From CAVTWD01 sp963738325 (GTDB taxonomy: Bacteria; Actinomycetota; Acidimicrobiia; Acidimicrobiales; Ilumatobacteraceae), in assembly GCA_963738325.1 (NCBI GenBank), contig CAVTWD010000011.1:1-64000 (forward strand): a stretch of DNA of 64,000 nt, read 5' to 3'. The position numbers were made by a program, and so were the translations under genes. Every line of letters starts with the position of its first letter. Positions within the stretch are counted from its first letter, which is position 1. Positions 16,849 to 25,974 of this stretch are shown here, piece by piece. The notes below the pieces were generated by a model. The model worked only from the letters and a program-made list of their open reading frames with translations, ran no database searches and was not told where the DNA came from.

Positions 16849-18195
16849 TCAGCCGGCGGAGAGCGATGAGAGCGCGGCGCGCGCCCCCACCAACACCGGG
16901 TCCCAGACCCCGGAGAACGGCGGCGCATACGCCAGGTCGAGGTCGACGATCTCACCCACCGTCAGCCGCGTGGTCAGGGCGACCGCGCACGTGTCGATCC
17001 GCTTCGCCGCACCGCTGCCTCCGACGATCTGCGCGCCGAGCAACCGCCCCGTCCCCTTCTCGACCACGAACTTGAGCGTCATGGGCTCGGCCTCGGGGTA
17101 GTAGCCGGCCCGCGTCGTGGACTCGATGGTGGCCGTGAGGGCCTCGAACCCGGCCGCCGCGGCCTCCTTCGTGTTGAGCCCGGTGCGGGCGACCTCGGTG
17201 CCACAGATCTTGGAGATGGCCGTGCCCAGGACGCCGGGGAAGGTGGCGTAGCGCCCGCCGATGTTGATCCCGGCCACGCGGGCTTGCTTGTTGGCCACGG
17301 TGCCGAGGGCGATGTGCACGCGCTCGCCACTGACGAGGTGCGTGCTCTCGCACACGTCGCCCGCCGCCCAGACGCCCTCGGCGGAGGTCCGTTGTCGCCG
17401 GTCGACGCGCACCGCGCCGCGCACGCCGAGCTCCAGGCCGGCCGCCTCGGCCAGCGCCGAGTTCGGGGCCACTCCTAGCCCGAGCACGACGAGGTCGGCG
17501 GTCATGGTCCCGTCGGCGGTGACCACGGCCCCATCTTCGAAGCCCGCCACCTCGCAGCCGAGGTGGACGTCGATGCCGTGGCGACGGAGGGCGTCTTCCA
17601 CGAGTCGGGCCATGTCGGGATCGAGGGTGGCCATCACGTGCTCGTCGCGCTCGACCAAGGCGACGCCCACCCCTCGGCGCACGAACGCCTCGGCCATCTC
17701 GAGGCCGATGTACCCGCCGCCGACCACCACGACCCGCCCGGCATCGAGCGACGAGGCGGCCTCCACCAGGCGGGCGGCGTCGTCGAGCGTCTGGACCCCA
17801 CGCACGAAGGCCTGGTCGATGCCGGGGAGGGGCGGCCGGATCGGCTTGCCTCCCGTCGCCACGAGCAGATGGTCGAAACCTTCGTGGTAGGTGCGGCCCT
17901 TCGCGTGATCGAGCACCTCGACCCGCCGCCCGTCGAGATCGATGCCCACCACCTCGCTCTGCAGCCGTACGTCGACGCCGGCGTCACGGTGGCTTTCCGC
18001 CGAGCGGGCCACCAGCGCCTCGACGCCGCCCTCGACCTCTCCCCCGACGAGATAGGGGATCCCGCAGGCGGAGTAGCTGGTCCAGCGACCTTGCTCGAAG
18101 GCGACGACCTCGAGGCTCGGATCGCCTCTACGAGCTTGAGAGATGGCGCCCATCCCGCCGGGGTCGCCGCCGACGACCACGAGACGGCCAGGCAT
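16849..18195 (-). CDS. FAD-dependent pyridine nucleotide-disulfide oxidoreductase (NADH oxidase / CoA-disulfide reductase type)
   Basis: 448 residues from ATG 18195 (MPGRLVVVGGDPGGMGAISQ). The N-terminal FAD dinucleotide motif is followed by the single redox Cys in YSACGIPYLVGGEV, as in CoA-disulfide reductases and NADH oxidases. The NAD(P)H motif is VVVVGGGYIGLEMAEAFVRR, and EGVWAAGDVCES closes the FAD site. A C-terminal dimerisation domain carries the second flavin-side segment. The electron acceptor (CoA disulfide, persulfide or oxygen) cannot be decided. It begins 18 bp from the divergent small Cys-rich gene. Confidence 0.9.
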   Translation of the reverse strand: MPGRLVVVGGDPGGMGAISQARRGDPSLEVVAFEQGRWTSYSACGIPYLVGGEVEGGVEALVARSAESHRDAGVDVRLQSEVVGIDLDGRRVEVLDHAKGRTYHEGFDHLLVATGGKPIRPPLPGIDQAFVRGVQTLDDAARLVEAASSLDAGRVVVVGGGYIGLEMAEAFVRRGVGVALVERDEHVMATLDPDMARLVEDALRRHGIDVHLGCEVAGFEDGAVVTADGTMTADLVVLGLGVAPNSALAEAAGLELGVRGAVRVDRRQRTSAEGVWAAGDVCESTHLVSGERVHIALGTVANKQARVAGINIGGRYATFPGVLGTAISKICGTEVARTGLNTKEAAAAGFEALTATIESTTRAGYYPEAEPMTLKFVVEKGTGRLLGAQIVGGSGAAKRIDTCAVALTTRLTVGEIVDLDLAYAPPFSGVWDPVLVGARAALSSLSAG

Positions 18196-18213
18196 GGTGG
18201 GAGGATAGGGCTG

Positions 18214-18405
18214 ATGGCCGTGCGCGACGACTGTCGCCATTACACGAGCCGGACGCTGGCGTCCGGCGACGTGGTCGAGCGTTGCCGCCTCGGGGCGGCG
18301 GACCTGATGCCTTTCGCCTGCCCCGAAGGGTGCCTCTTCTTCGAGCCGCGCCCGGGCATGAGCGTCGGGTGGACCGTCAGCGATCCTGGCCCAGCACCTC
18401 GTTGA
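18214..18405 (+). CDS. Small cysteine-rich protein
   Basis: 63 residues from ATG 18214 (MAVRDDCRHYTSRTLASGDV). Four Cys and one His occur as DDCRHY, ERCRL and FACPEGCLFFEPR, a spacing that could bind zinc or an iron-sulfur cluster. The CPEGCLFFEPR signature recurs in small proteins of related actinobacteria as I remember them; function is unknown. Its 3' end overlaps the convergent next gene by 29 bp. Confidence 0.68.
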   Translation: MAVRDDCRHYTSRTLASGDVVERCRLGAADLMPFACPEGCLFFEPRPGMSVGWTVSDPGPAPR

Positions 18406-18730
18406 GCCGGGCGAAGAAGTCCCGCCTGGTCATCACGACGGAGCATCCCGCCTGACGCGCCGCGTCGAGACGCTCACGATCGACGTGCGACCCGAACCCA
18501 ACGGTTCGGGTGCCGGCGGGGAGCGCGGCGATGGCCTCGAGGGCTCCGGGGCGGCTGAGGTCGACCACGACGAGCGTGGCGCGATCGGCAGGCGTCGCGC
18601 GTTCGGAAGGCGTCACGCTGCCGGCCAGCGCGATCAGCTCCTCGGGGCGATTGGCGAAGCGCGCCCGCGGTGCCACCGCGGCGACCTTGGAGCGATCGAG
18701 AAGATCGGGAACGTAGGCGACGATCACCAC
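18377..18730 (-). CDS. Receiver-like (pseudo-receiver) protein
   Basis: 117 residues. The alternating beta/alpha pattern (MVIVAYVPDLLDRSKVAAVA, ATLVVVDLSRPGALEAIAAL, GCSVVMTRRDFFARLNEVLG) resembles a response-regulator receiver domain. An Asp is present after the third strand (VVVDLS), but the acidic pair and conserved Thr/Lys are not convincing, so phosphorylation is doubtful. It overlaps the convergent Cys-rich gene and is 1 bp from the gene upstream. Confidence 0.72.
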   Translation of the reverse strand: MVIVAYVPDLLDRSKVAAVAPRARFANRPEELIALAGSVTPSERATPADRATLVVVDLSRPGALEAIAALPAGTRTVGFGSHVDRERLDAARQAGCSVVMTRRDFFARLNEVLGQDR

Positions 18731-18731
18731 T

Positions 18732-19205
18732 TCAGCTCCGGCCCTCCTGGCGCCTGCGGCGCAAGACGACCGACGCCTTCCACGCTCCCCAGACGATGCC
18801 GGGCTCGTGGAGTGACGGATCGAGGTCGCCCCATGTCGCGGGCGTCAAATCGTAGTCGTCCTCCGGAAAGGCTCGCCGGCTGAACTCGTCGCGCGGCACC
18901 GGCGCCACACCCGCGGTGCGGAGCACGGCCGTCGGGTAACGCACCGCGGAGCGCAGCACCGAAAGTGGATTGGTGCGCTGCTCGTCCACGTCGGTCGAGA
19001 GGAGTTCGCGCAACTGCCGCCCGACGTCCCGACGGGCGGCCAGGCCTGCGTCGTGCGCTTCCGCCGCCATGGCGGGTGGAACCGAGCCGAACGCGGCCAC
19101 CGCCCGTCGAGCCACCGAGCGTTCGACCCAGGGGCCGAGAGCAGCTTCGGCCGCTTCGACGAGAACGGCGGCGTAGTCCTCCGACTCGGCCTTGGACGGG
19201 CTCAC
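18732..19205 (-). CDS. Conserved actinobacterial hypothetical protein
   Basis: 157 residues from GTG 19205 (MSPSKAESEDYAAVLVEAAE). It is mainly helical in the first 90 residues. The tail DDYDLTPATWGDLDPSLHEP leads into a basic C-terminus (VVLRRRRQEGRS). No membrane helix is present. It is cotranscribed with the pseudo-receiver gene (1-bp gap). Function is not recognised. Confidence 0.7.
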   Translation of the reverse strand: MSPSKAESEDYAAVLVEAAEAALGPWVERSVARRAVAAFGSVPPAMAAEAHDAGLAARRDVGRQLRELLSTDVDEQRTNPLSVLRSAVRYPTAVLRTAGVAPVPRDEFSRRAFPEDDYDLTPATWGDLDPSLHEPGIVWGAWKASVVLRRRRQEGRS

Positions 19206-19250
19206 CTCTTGAACCTACCCAGCGTCGAGCTCGTGACCTCGGCCTCCCAC

Positions 19251-19958
19251 TCAGTCGTCGACGACCTCGAGGCGAATCCGCTTGTTGCCCTTGCCTTTGC
19301 TCTCGGTCTTGACCACTCGGATACGGCCGACTTCGTCGGTGGCGCGTACATGTGTGCCGCCGTCGGCTTGCTTGTCGAGCCCCACGATGTCGACGACCCG
19401 GATCTCCTTGACCGACGCGGGGATCAAGTTGACCTTCGTACGAATGAGGTCCTCGTCGGCCAGTGCCTCGTCGCGCGGGAGGAAGGTCACGTCCACCTCC
19501 CGGCCGGCGGCCAGCTCGGCGTTCACCAGCTCCTCGATGCGGGGGCCGAAGCCCTCAGGCAGGGGGTCGAACTCGAAGTCCATGCGCGCGGACAGCGGTT
19601 CCATGTTCCCGCCGGTAACCGGAACTCGCCACTCGTTCCAGATCACGCCGCAAAGGACGTGGAGGGCGGTGTGAGTGCGCATCAGGCGGTGGCGGCGATC
19701 CCAGTCGATGCGGCCATGGACCGGCTGCCCCACCTCGGGGACGGCTCCGCCTTCCACGACGTGCCATACCACGTCGCCCTCCTTGCGGACGTCGACCACG
19801 GGGACACCGTCGAGCGAGCCCGTGTCATGCGGCTGCCCACCACCAGTCGGGTAGAACGCCGTGCGATCGAGGGCGATGGCGCCGTCCGCGCGATCGACGA
19901 GCGTGGCATCGAACTCGCGGAGATAGGCGTCGCGCAGGTACAAGAGCTCGGTGGGCAC
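19251..19958 (-). CDS. alaX: Alanyl-tRNA editing protein, AlaX type
   Basis: 235 residues. The protein hydrolyses mischarged Ser- or Gly-tRNA(Ala). The zinc-site motif HxxxH is in RTHTALHVLCGVIWNEW, and the second half of the site is in GGTHVRATDEVGRIRVVKTE; the second Cys of the usual CGGTH is replaced by Ala-Asp-Gly-Gly (KQADGGTH). TAFYPTGGGQPHDTG is the family entry signature. Length and order match free-standing AlaX-M/S proteins. It is transcribed away from the binding-protein gene. Confidence 0.92.
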   Translation of the reverse strand: MPTELLYLRDAYLREFDATLVDRADGAIALDRTAFYPTGGGQPHDTGSLDGVPVVDVRKEGDVVWHVVEGGAVPEVGQPVHGRIDWDRRHRLMRTHTALHVLCGVIWNEWRVPVTGGNMEPLSARMDFEFDPLPEGFGPRIEELVNAELAAGREVDVTFLPRDEALADEDLIRTKVNLIPASVKEIRVVDIVGLDKQADGGTHVRATDEVGRIRVVKTESKGKGNKRIRLEVVDD

Positions 19959-20033
19959 GAGTCGATTCTGCCTTCTCGGCGAGGAAGCTCGGGGCGCGGA
20001 CCGCCAGCGAGGGCCCGCTCATACACTCCCGGC

Positions 20034-21332
20034 GTGCCCCGCCGCGCCCGCCGCCGCCTCGTGCCGGCGCTGGTCGTCGTGTGCACCACCGCGGCCTGCG
20101 CGCAAGGCGGCACGTCGATCACCTCCTCGCGCACCTCGGCGGTGGCCACGACGAGCACGCTGGCGCCGCGCAGCAACGTCGACGGCGTATTGCGCATCGG
20201 CGCACTCCTCCCGCTCAGCGGCGACGGGGCCGCCCTCGGCCCGCCCCTGCTCGACGGGGTCAACCTCGCCATCTCCGAGATCAACGCCGCCGGCGGGGTC
20301 AACGGCAAGCACGTGGAGCTCAAGGTGGCCGACGAGGGCGGAGACCCCGTGACGGCGAGCGCGGCCCTCGAAGAGCTCGTGGAGAAGGACGGGGTCGACG
20401 CGGTGGTGGGACCCGTCTCGAGCCGGGTGACCCTGTCGCTGCTCCCCCCGCTGACCGCCGCCGGCATACTCACCTGCTCCCCCACGGCCACGTCGACGGC
20501 GCTCACCGCCTTCCCGGACAACGACTACTTCTTCCGCACCGCTCCGCCCGACTCGCTCCAGGCCATCGCGCTCGGTCTGGCCATCTCCCGCACCGGTGGC
20601 CGCTCCACCGGCATCCTCTTCTCGAACGACGACTACGGCCAGAGCATCGCAGACGATCTGCGTCAGGAGCTGCGAGCGCAAGGGACCGAGGTCGTCGATC
20701 AGGTCGCCCTCGACCCGAGCGCCCTGAGCTACCGGCCGCAGGTCCTCGACCTGCTGGGCAAGAAGCCGGCCGCCATCGCCTTCGCCGGAACGACCGAGCC
20801 AGGGGTCCGCGTGCTGTCGACCCTCCGGGACCTCGGGCTCCCGGCCGCCACACCCGTGTTCGTGAGCGACGGCATGCGGCACAGCGACCTGATCGCCAAG
20901 GCCGGCCCCACGGCGACGGCGGCGGTGAGCGGGGTGATGGGGACGTCGATGGCCTCGGTCATCCAAGACAGCCGCTGGTTCAACGACGCCCTCGCTGCCT
21001 CCGATCCCCACGTCACGAACCTCTACGCGGCCTACGCCTACGACTGCACGAACCTCATTGCCCTCGCCTCGAGAGTCTCGGGCACGGACGACGCCGCCCA
21101 GATGCGCCGCCAGATGGTGGACATCAGCACCGGTGGGGTGCTGTGCCACAACTACCCGTCGTGCGTCGAGCAGCTCGAGGCGGGAAGGGCCAACATCGAC
21201 CTCGATGGTGCGTCGGGACAGATCGAGTTCGGCTCCAACGGCGACCCGACCTACGGCTACTTCGACGTGTTCAAGTTCGACAAGGCCGGCCGCGACGTCA
21301 CCTCGTACCAGACCTCGGTCACGTCGGCCTGA
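20034..21332 (+). CDS. Lipoprotein substrate-binding protein, branched-chain amino acid (LivJ) type
   Basis: 432 residues from GTG 20034. A basic start (PRRARRRL) and hydrophobic segment lead to the lipobox TAAC (Cys about 22), followed by a Ser/Thr-rich linker. The periplasmic-binding fold begins at GVLRIGALLPLSGDGAALGP and includes AISEINAAGGVNGKHVELKV, GPVSSRVTLSLLPPLTAAGI and FSNDDYGQSIADDLRQELRA. These match the peripla_BP_6 family. No permease or ATPase genes are adjacent, so it may be an orphan receptor. Sequence in the same frame upstream of 20034 is antisense to alaX. Confidence 0.9.
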   Translation: MPRRARRRLVPALVVVCTTAACAQGGTSITSSRTSAVATTSTLAPRSNVDGVLRIGALLPLSGDGAALGPPLLDGVNLAISEINAAGGVNGKHVELKVADEGGDPVTASAALEELVEKDGVDAVVGPVSSRVTLSLLPPLTAAGILTCSPTATSTALTAFPDNDYFFRTAPPDSLQAIALGLAISRTGGRSTGILFSNDDYGQSIADDLRQELRAQGTEVVDQVALDPSALSYRPQVLDLLGKKPAAIAFAGTTEPGVRVLSTLRDLGLPAATPVFVSDGMRHSDLIAKAGPTATAAVSGVMGTSMASVIQDSRWFNDALAASDPHVTNLYAAYAYDCTNLIALASRVSGTDDAAQMRRQMVDISTGGVLCHNYPSCVEQLEAGRANIDLDGASGQIEFGSNGDPTYGYFDVFKFDKAGRDVTSYQTSVTSA

Positions 21333-21359
21333 GCGCCGGCGAGGGCCTCGCCTCGCGGC

Positions 21360-22034
21360 TTAACGGCTCGTGAAGAGCCCGGTGACCGGCGTGACCATGC
21401 CGGCGTAGAACGGCCCGAACTCGGCGTAGACGGCCGAGGCGCGATCGAACCGCATCGTGTAGACGACCTCCTTGAGATCGTCGGGATGCACCGCGAACAG
21501 GGTGACGCCCCACTCATAGTCGTCGAGACCGGCCGACCCCGTGACCACTTGGAGCACACGGCCGGCGAACTTGCGGCCGGAGCGGCCGTGCTCGTGCATC
21601 AGCTCCTCGCGCTCGCCGTAGGGCAGCTCGTACCAGTTCTGGCCCACCCCCCGGCGCTTCGACATGGGGTAGAAGCAGAACGCCGGCTTCCCCTCCGGAG
21701 GCAGCCGCGGGTACAGCCGCGGCTGCTGCATCTCGGCCGGCATGCCCTTCGCGTACTCGCTCACCTCGGTGAGCGACACGTAGGAGTCGACGACGTCGAG
21801 GCCGGCCTGTTGCAGGCTCGACTGGAAACGCCGGAGCTCTCGCCAGTCCGCGGCCAGCGCCATGAAGCCGGCGTCGGCCTTGTGCCCGAGCACCGCCACC
21901 GTGACCACTTGCGCCCCCCCGGCCTCGGCCGCTTTGACCGCGCTGGTGACGGCCTCGGGGTCGACGAGGGGCGTCGGCTTGACGAAGAGGTGCAGGACGC
22001 CCCAGCCGGTCGTGGGCGCGACCGCTTCGCTCAC
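21360..22034 (-). CDS. chdC: Coproheme decarboxylase (ChdC/HemQ, chlorite dismutase family)
   Basis: 224 residues. The enzyme converts coproheme to heme b, the last step of the coproporphyrin-dependent pathway used by actinobacteria. Diagnostic segments are YPRLPPEGKPAFCFYPMSKR, GQNWYELPYGEREELMHEHG (heme-proximal region with conserved His) and DDYEWGVTLFAVHPDDLKEV. Length matches single-domain family members. Its ATG overlaps the stop of the FtsH-like gene, so it is the last gene of the lipoprotein / protease / chdC unit. Confidence 0.95.
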   Translation of the reverse strand: MSEAVAPTTGWGVLHLFVKPTPLVDPEAVTSAVKAAEAGGAQVVTVAVLGHKADAGFMALAADWRELRRFQSSLQQAGLDVVDSYVSLTEVSEYAKGMPAEMQQPRLYPRLPPEGKPAFCFYPMSKRRGVGQNWYELPYGEREELMHEHGRSGRKFAGRVLQVVTGSAGLDDYEWGVTLFAVHPDDLKEVVYTMRFDRASAVYAEFGPFYAGMVTPVTGLFTSR

Positions 22035-24459
22035 CAGCCTCCCCCGTGACGGCCGTTGCCGCGCCCGTTCCCGGGGACGGTCGGAGGCGCCCAGGGCAGG
22101 GCGTGGCCGTTGCCATTGCCGGCGCCCACCGGCACCCGCCTCCGCAGCACCGGCAGGGCGACGTCGACCTTCACCTGCTTCCGGTGAGCTTCCAACGCCT
22201 GCAGGTGGTACGCCTCATAGGACAGCGGGAAGTCACCCGAGTGGTAGACGGTGCCATCGACCACCGGCCCGCGGGTGCCTTTGAAGATGGCGTCGATGTC
22301 CTCACCCGAGATCGTCTTGTACGTCTCCAGCGCGTGGGCGATGGCCAGGACGTACGTGCGGTTCTCGTCGAGTAGGACCCGGGCCCGCTGCAGCATCTCC
22401 TGCAGCTTCACCTCGACTCCGCGACCGAACTCGTTGCGGCTCGTCGGCCCCTGCACGGCGGCGTCTACCGAGAGCGACGCGAGGGTGTCGCCCATGGCCG
22501 CGTACCCGTGCATCTGGGTGATGATCGACGTCGCCGCCCTGAGGTCGCCGCCCACCCCGGCCGAGTTGTCACCGTCGAAGAACATCCGCTCCCCCGCCAA
22601 CGAGGCGAGGAAGGTCACGACATCGTTCTCCCGCTCGCTGCGCCACTCGAAGAAGCGCTCCTCGACCGGGATGTTGTTGACGAAGCCGCCGATGTCACCG
22701 CGGCGCTCGATGGTGGCGAGGTCGATGGTGTGGCGGCGCTGGAGGCGGTACATGGCCACGGCGTGGCTCGCCTCGTGGATCGCCACCGCGTGGCGCTCGA
22801 GCTCGCCGTAGGTCGAGTCGTCGGGCATGCCGTGCGTCTTGATCTGCTTGGCCCGCAACATGTCCGGCCACGTGATCACGTCGCGGCCGTCGCGCATGGC
22901 GATGATCAGCGCCTCGTTGACCATGTCCTTGATGACGGCGCCGGTCGCGTACGGGGAGATCGTGGACAAGCGCTCGACGTCGGCGTCGGTCAGCTCGTGG
23001 CGGACCTTGGCCAGGTAGCCCTCGAAGGTGCGCTTGCGGCCCTCGAGCGACGGATACCCGACCTTGTAGATGCGGTCGATGCGCCCGGGGCGCAGCAATG
23101 CCTCGTCGAGCGCGCTCGGCATGTTGGTGGCCATGATGTGGAGGATCCGGTACTTGGGCGGTTTCTTCTGGCGGATGCAGAGGAACGAGCGGATCCGCCT
23201 GCTGAAGAACCCCCGGGGCTTGGCCAAGCCGGACATCTCGGTGAGGAGGGCCTGCAACGCCCCCGAGGCCCCGCCGGCGCCGCCCGTCGGTGCGATGAAG
23301 ATCCGCTTCTTGCCCTTCTCGGGAAGGCTGGGCGAGTGGCTGGCGAGGTGCTCGTCCCAGAGCGCCGCCGTGGCGCTCGGGCCGACGTAGTGCAGCCCGT
23401 TGCACGAGGCCATCGCCTCCCAGGCCTGCGCCGCGTCGCGCCGGGCGTTGTTCCAGCCGCCCTGGTTGAGGGCGCCCCGGTTGCCGAGGGCGTCGGCCTC
23501 GTCGAAGAAGACGACGACGCCGCCGTGCTTCAGGGCCTGCTTGCGCAGCTTGCGGTAGAGGGACTTCACCTTCATCGGCGCCACGCCCATGAAGGTCTGG
23601 ATGAAGGCCGACGGGTCGACGAAGGTGTACGGCTTGCCTGTCTCGCCGGCCACCGCCTCGGCCATCAGCGTCTTGCCCGTTCCCGGTGGCCCCCACAGGA
23701 GGATGCCGCCCGGCACGTAGCCACCCTTGGCCTCGATCTCGGCGGGTCGCTCGAGGAAGTCGACGTTCTCCCGCACCTTGTGCAGCACCTGGTCCTGGCC
23801 CCACACGTCGGAGAAGCGAGTCTTCATCTCGCCCGGCTTGAAGTGGTCGATGCCACCGATGAAGAAGATGCCGAAGAAGAACACGAGGTAGACGAGGCCG
23901 GTGAGCACGCCGAGGGACATGTAGATGATCAAGGGCATGTTGCCGGTCATGGGCCCGAACAAGTAGTCCCACAGCCGCGCGGGGCTTCCGCGACGGCCGC
24001 CCAGTAGCTGACGCCCCACTTGTAGGACAGGAAGAAGAAGAGGATGCCGAGGGCGATGAGCCATTTGACGTTGCGGCCCAGCCGGAAGCGGGTCCATGGG
24101 TTGAGGCGAGACATGCGCCGGTTCCACGCGCCCCAGACGTGGTCCTCCCAGAACGCGTTGTAACGGGCCGAGCGCTCGCAGGTCAGGTAGTGGACCTGGC
24201 GGAGGACTTCGAGGCCGGCCAGACCGACCAGCCACCACTTCGACCGCAACTGGTCGGCCAGGGCCTCCCAGTAGCTCATGATCGGCACGGTCGACTGCTG
24301 GTACGCGGCCAGCAGGGCGAAGACGACGGCGATGATCAGGAGGACCTTGATCCGGTCCCAGAGCGCGAGCGGTGACCGTTTCTCCGGCGCCACGGGTGCG
24401 GGAACGTGCACGGGCCCCCCGTGAGACGGCGGCAGCACATCGGTGGGTTGAAGGCTCAC
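22031..24459 (-). CDS. FtsH-like AAA+ zinc metalloprotease (frame interrupted near 23983)
   Basis: One gene read in two frames: 24459 to about 23985 (MSLQPTDVLPPSHGG...) and about 23990 to 22031. The N-terminal part has membrane helices (VLLIIAVVFALLAAY, VKWLIALGILFFFLSY, and MSLGVLTGLVYLVFFFGIFF in the second frame). The AAA module has Walker A GILLWGPPGTGKTLMAEAVA and Walker B VVVFFDEADALG. A long insertion lies between Walker B and the second region of homology (GALNQGGWNN to RQKKPPKYRILHIMATNMPS). The protease zinc motif is IHEASHAVAMY. The frame break sits at a C4 run where one extra C would give AEAPARLWDYLF. Compared with typical FtsH, the N-terminus and AAA insertion are unusual. Confidence 0.85.
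23982..23985. other. Frameshift point in the FtsH-like gene
   Basis: The upstream frame reads WAAVAEAP and then degenerates (RGCGTTCSGP, stop). The other frame becomes coherent as ARLWDYLFGPMTGNM. One missing base in this C-run (G-run on the plus strand) explains both. Confidence 0.8.
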
Positions 24460-25100
24460 TTCCTCACCTGCCAGGAGTGGACGATCCGGGAGATCTGATC
24501 ACGGTTGGCCTTGAAGCAGCTCGCCTCGCAGCGGACATCGAAGAAGTAGACCTTCCGAGCCCCGATGTCGACGAGCGAGGTCTGATCGAACGTGGTCCAC
24601 ACACCGTTCGCGACCATGCGGTTGTAGACGATGTGAGAGCCGGTGAGCCCGTCCTTCTCGCTGAGCGAGGCGAAGCTCACGAGCTCGTAGTTGGGATCGC
24701 CCTGGCTGATCGCGTCGACGGGGTCGGTCTCTCCGCCGGCCAGCTCGGTGCGGGCCTGCTTGACGGAGAGCTGCTCGCCCACGTCGAAGCCGACGGGGAT
24801 GACGGCCGCTTGGCCGACGATCGTGTTCGGGGCAGGATCGCTCAGGTGGTTGATGGTGGGCTGCGGGCTGGCATCGAACACCACTTGCCACGGCGAGGTG
24901 GTGCCGAGGTCGGTCGGCGTGGGGCGATTCGACGTGTCGCGTTTGATGCGGAAGACGCGCACATCGCTCGGCAGCCGGAAGAAGGTCTTCTCCTCGGCAT
25001 TGTTCACGTACCGGTAGGACGACGAGCAGCCGGCGGCCAGGAGCGCGGCGGCGAGGAGTCCGCCCGCAAGGGCCAGGAGCCGGGGCGAGCGCCGCGCCAT
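24456..25100 (-). CDS. Lipoprotein of unknown function
   Basis: 214 residues from ATG 25100 (MARRSPRLLALAGGLLAAAL). The lipobox LAAGC places the lipidated Cys at about residue 25. The mature part begins SSSYRYVNNAEEKTFFRLPS and includes LVDIGARKVYFFDVRCEASC near the end. The start at 25175 would add a non-signal extension and is rejected. The stop overlaps the FtsH-like ATG (ATGA), so it is probably the first gene of that operon and may act at the outer face near the protease. Confidence 0.82.
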   Translation of the reverse strand: MARRSPRLLALAGGLLAAALLAAGCSSSYRYVNNAEEKTFFRLPSDVRVFRIKRDTSNRPTPTDLGTTSPWQVVFDASPQPTINHLSDPAPNTIVGQAAVIPVGFDVGEQLSVKQARTELAGGETDPVDAISQGDPNYELVSFASLSEKDGLTGSHIVYNRMVANGVWTTFDQTSLVDIGARKVYFFDVRCEASCFKANRDQISRIVHSWQVRK

Positions 25101-25171
25101 GTCCAAGTATCGTCCCTGCCGGGGGGCGTGGACGAGGGGGAAGGCGAGATTCCCGGCGCGGGTTCGCCCGT

Positions 25172-25963
25172 TCATGCCGGCGCGTACAGGTTGAGGCGGC
25201 CGTCGCGGGCGAAGCCGGCCAGCACCAGGCCTGCGGAGCGGGCCGTTTCGACCGCCAGGGACGACGGCGCGCTGACGGCCACGACTGCCGCGAACCCTGC
25301 GGCCCAGGCCTTCTGGATGATCTCGAAGCTGGCCCGTCCGCTCACGAACAGCCCCAGGGCGCGAGCGGGGAGTTCCCCGTCGAGCAGCAGCCGGCCGACG
25401 ATCTTGTCGACCGCGTTGTGGCGCCCGATGTCCTCGCGGCAGAGGAGCATGGTGCCGCTGTCGTCGAAGGTCGCCGCCGCGTGGACGCCACCGGTCGACG
25501 CGAACAGCTCCTGCCCGCCGCGGACTTGGTCGGGCACCTTGGCCAGCACGTCCAGCTCGAAGGCTGGGAGGTCACGCAGAGGCGCCAGGCGTTGGCAGAG
25601 CGCGTCGAGCGTCGCCGTGCCGCACAGGCCGCACGACGACGTGGTGGTCGTGAGGCGGGGCACCGGCGCGGGCGCTCGACCTCCCGTCTCCACCGTGACG
25701 ATGTTGAACTCGGAGGCGAGCGCCGACCCGTCGGCGCAGTAGCGGACGCCGGTGACGGGCGCGCCGTCGAGCAGGCCCTCGGTGAAGCAGAAGCCCGCGG
25801 CCAGCTCGAAGTCATGACCAGGCGTGCGCATCGTCGTCGTGACAACTGCGCCGTCGAGACGCAGCTCCATCGGCTCCTCGACGATCAGATCGTCCGGCGA
25901 CCGGCGCAGGCTCACGCCGTCCCATTTGCGAATGAACATGGCGACGGTGCGCCCCCGCAGCAT
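25172..25963 (-). CDS. fdhD: Formate dehydrogenase accessory sulfurtransferase FdhD
   Basis: 263 residues from ATG 25963; ATG 25939 (MFIRKWDGVSLRRSPDDL) is a good alternative. FdhD transfers sulfur from IscS to the Mo-bis-MGD cofactor of formate dehydrogenases. Diagnostic segments are DDLIVEEPMELRLDG, GHDFELAAGFCFTEGLL, SSCGLCGTATLD (the CxxC loop) and LCREDIGRHNAVDKIVGRLL. No formate dehydrogenase gene is in the window. Its presence means the organism makes at least one Mo/W formate dehydrogenase; in many bacteria that enzyme is itself a selenoprotein. Confidence 0.95.
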   Translation of the reverse strand: MLRGRTVAMFIRKWDGVSLRRSPDDLIVEEPMELRLDGAVVTTTMRTPGHDFELAAGFCFTEGLLDGAPVTGVRYCADGSALASEFNIVTVETGGRAPAPVPRLTTTTSSCGLCGTATLDALCQRLAPLRDLPAFELDVLAKVPDQVRGGQELFASTGGVHAAATFDDSGTMLLCREDIGRHNAVDKIVGRLLLDGELPARALGLFVSGRASFEIIQKAWAAGFAAVVAVSAPSSLAVETARSAGLVLAGFARDGRLNLYAPA

Positions 25964-25974
25964 CGCCGACCAGG

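Noticed and set aside
22508..24007. A long plus-strand frame opposite the FtsH-like gene, and a similar one opposite groEL (27475-29175)
   Set aside because: Both are antisense to conserved genes and show only high-GC shadow composition.
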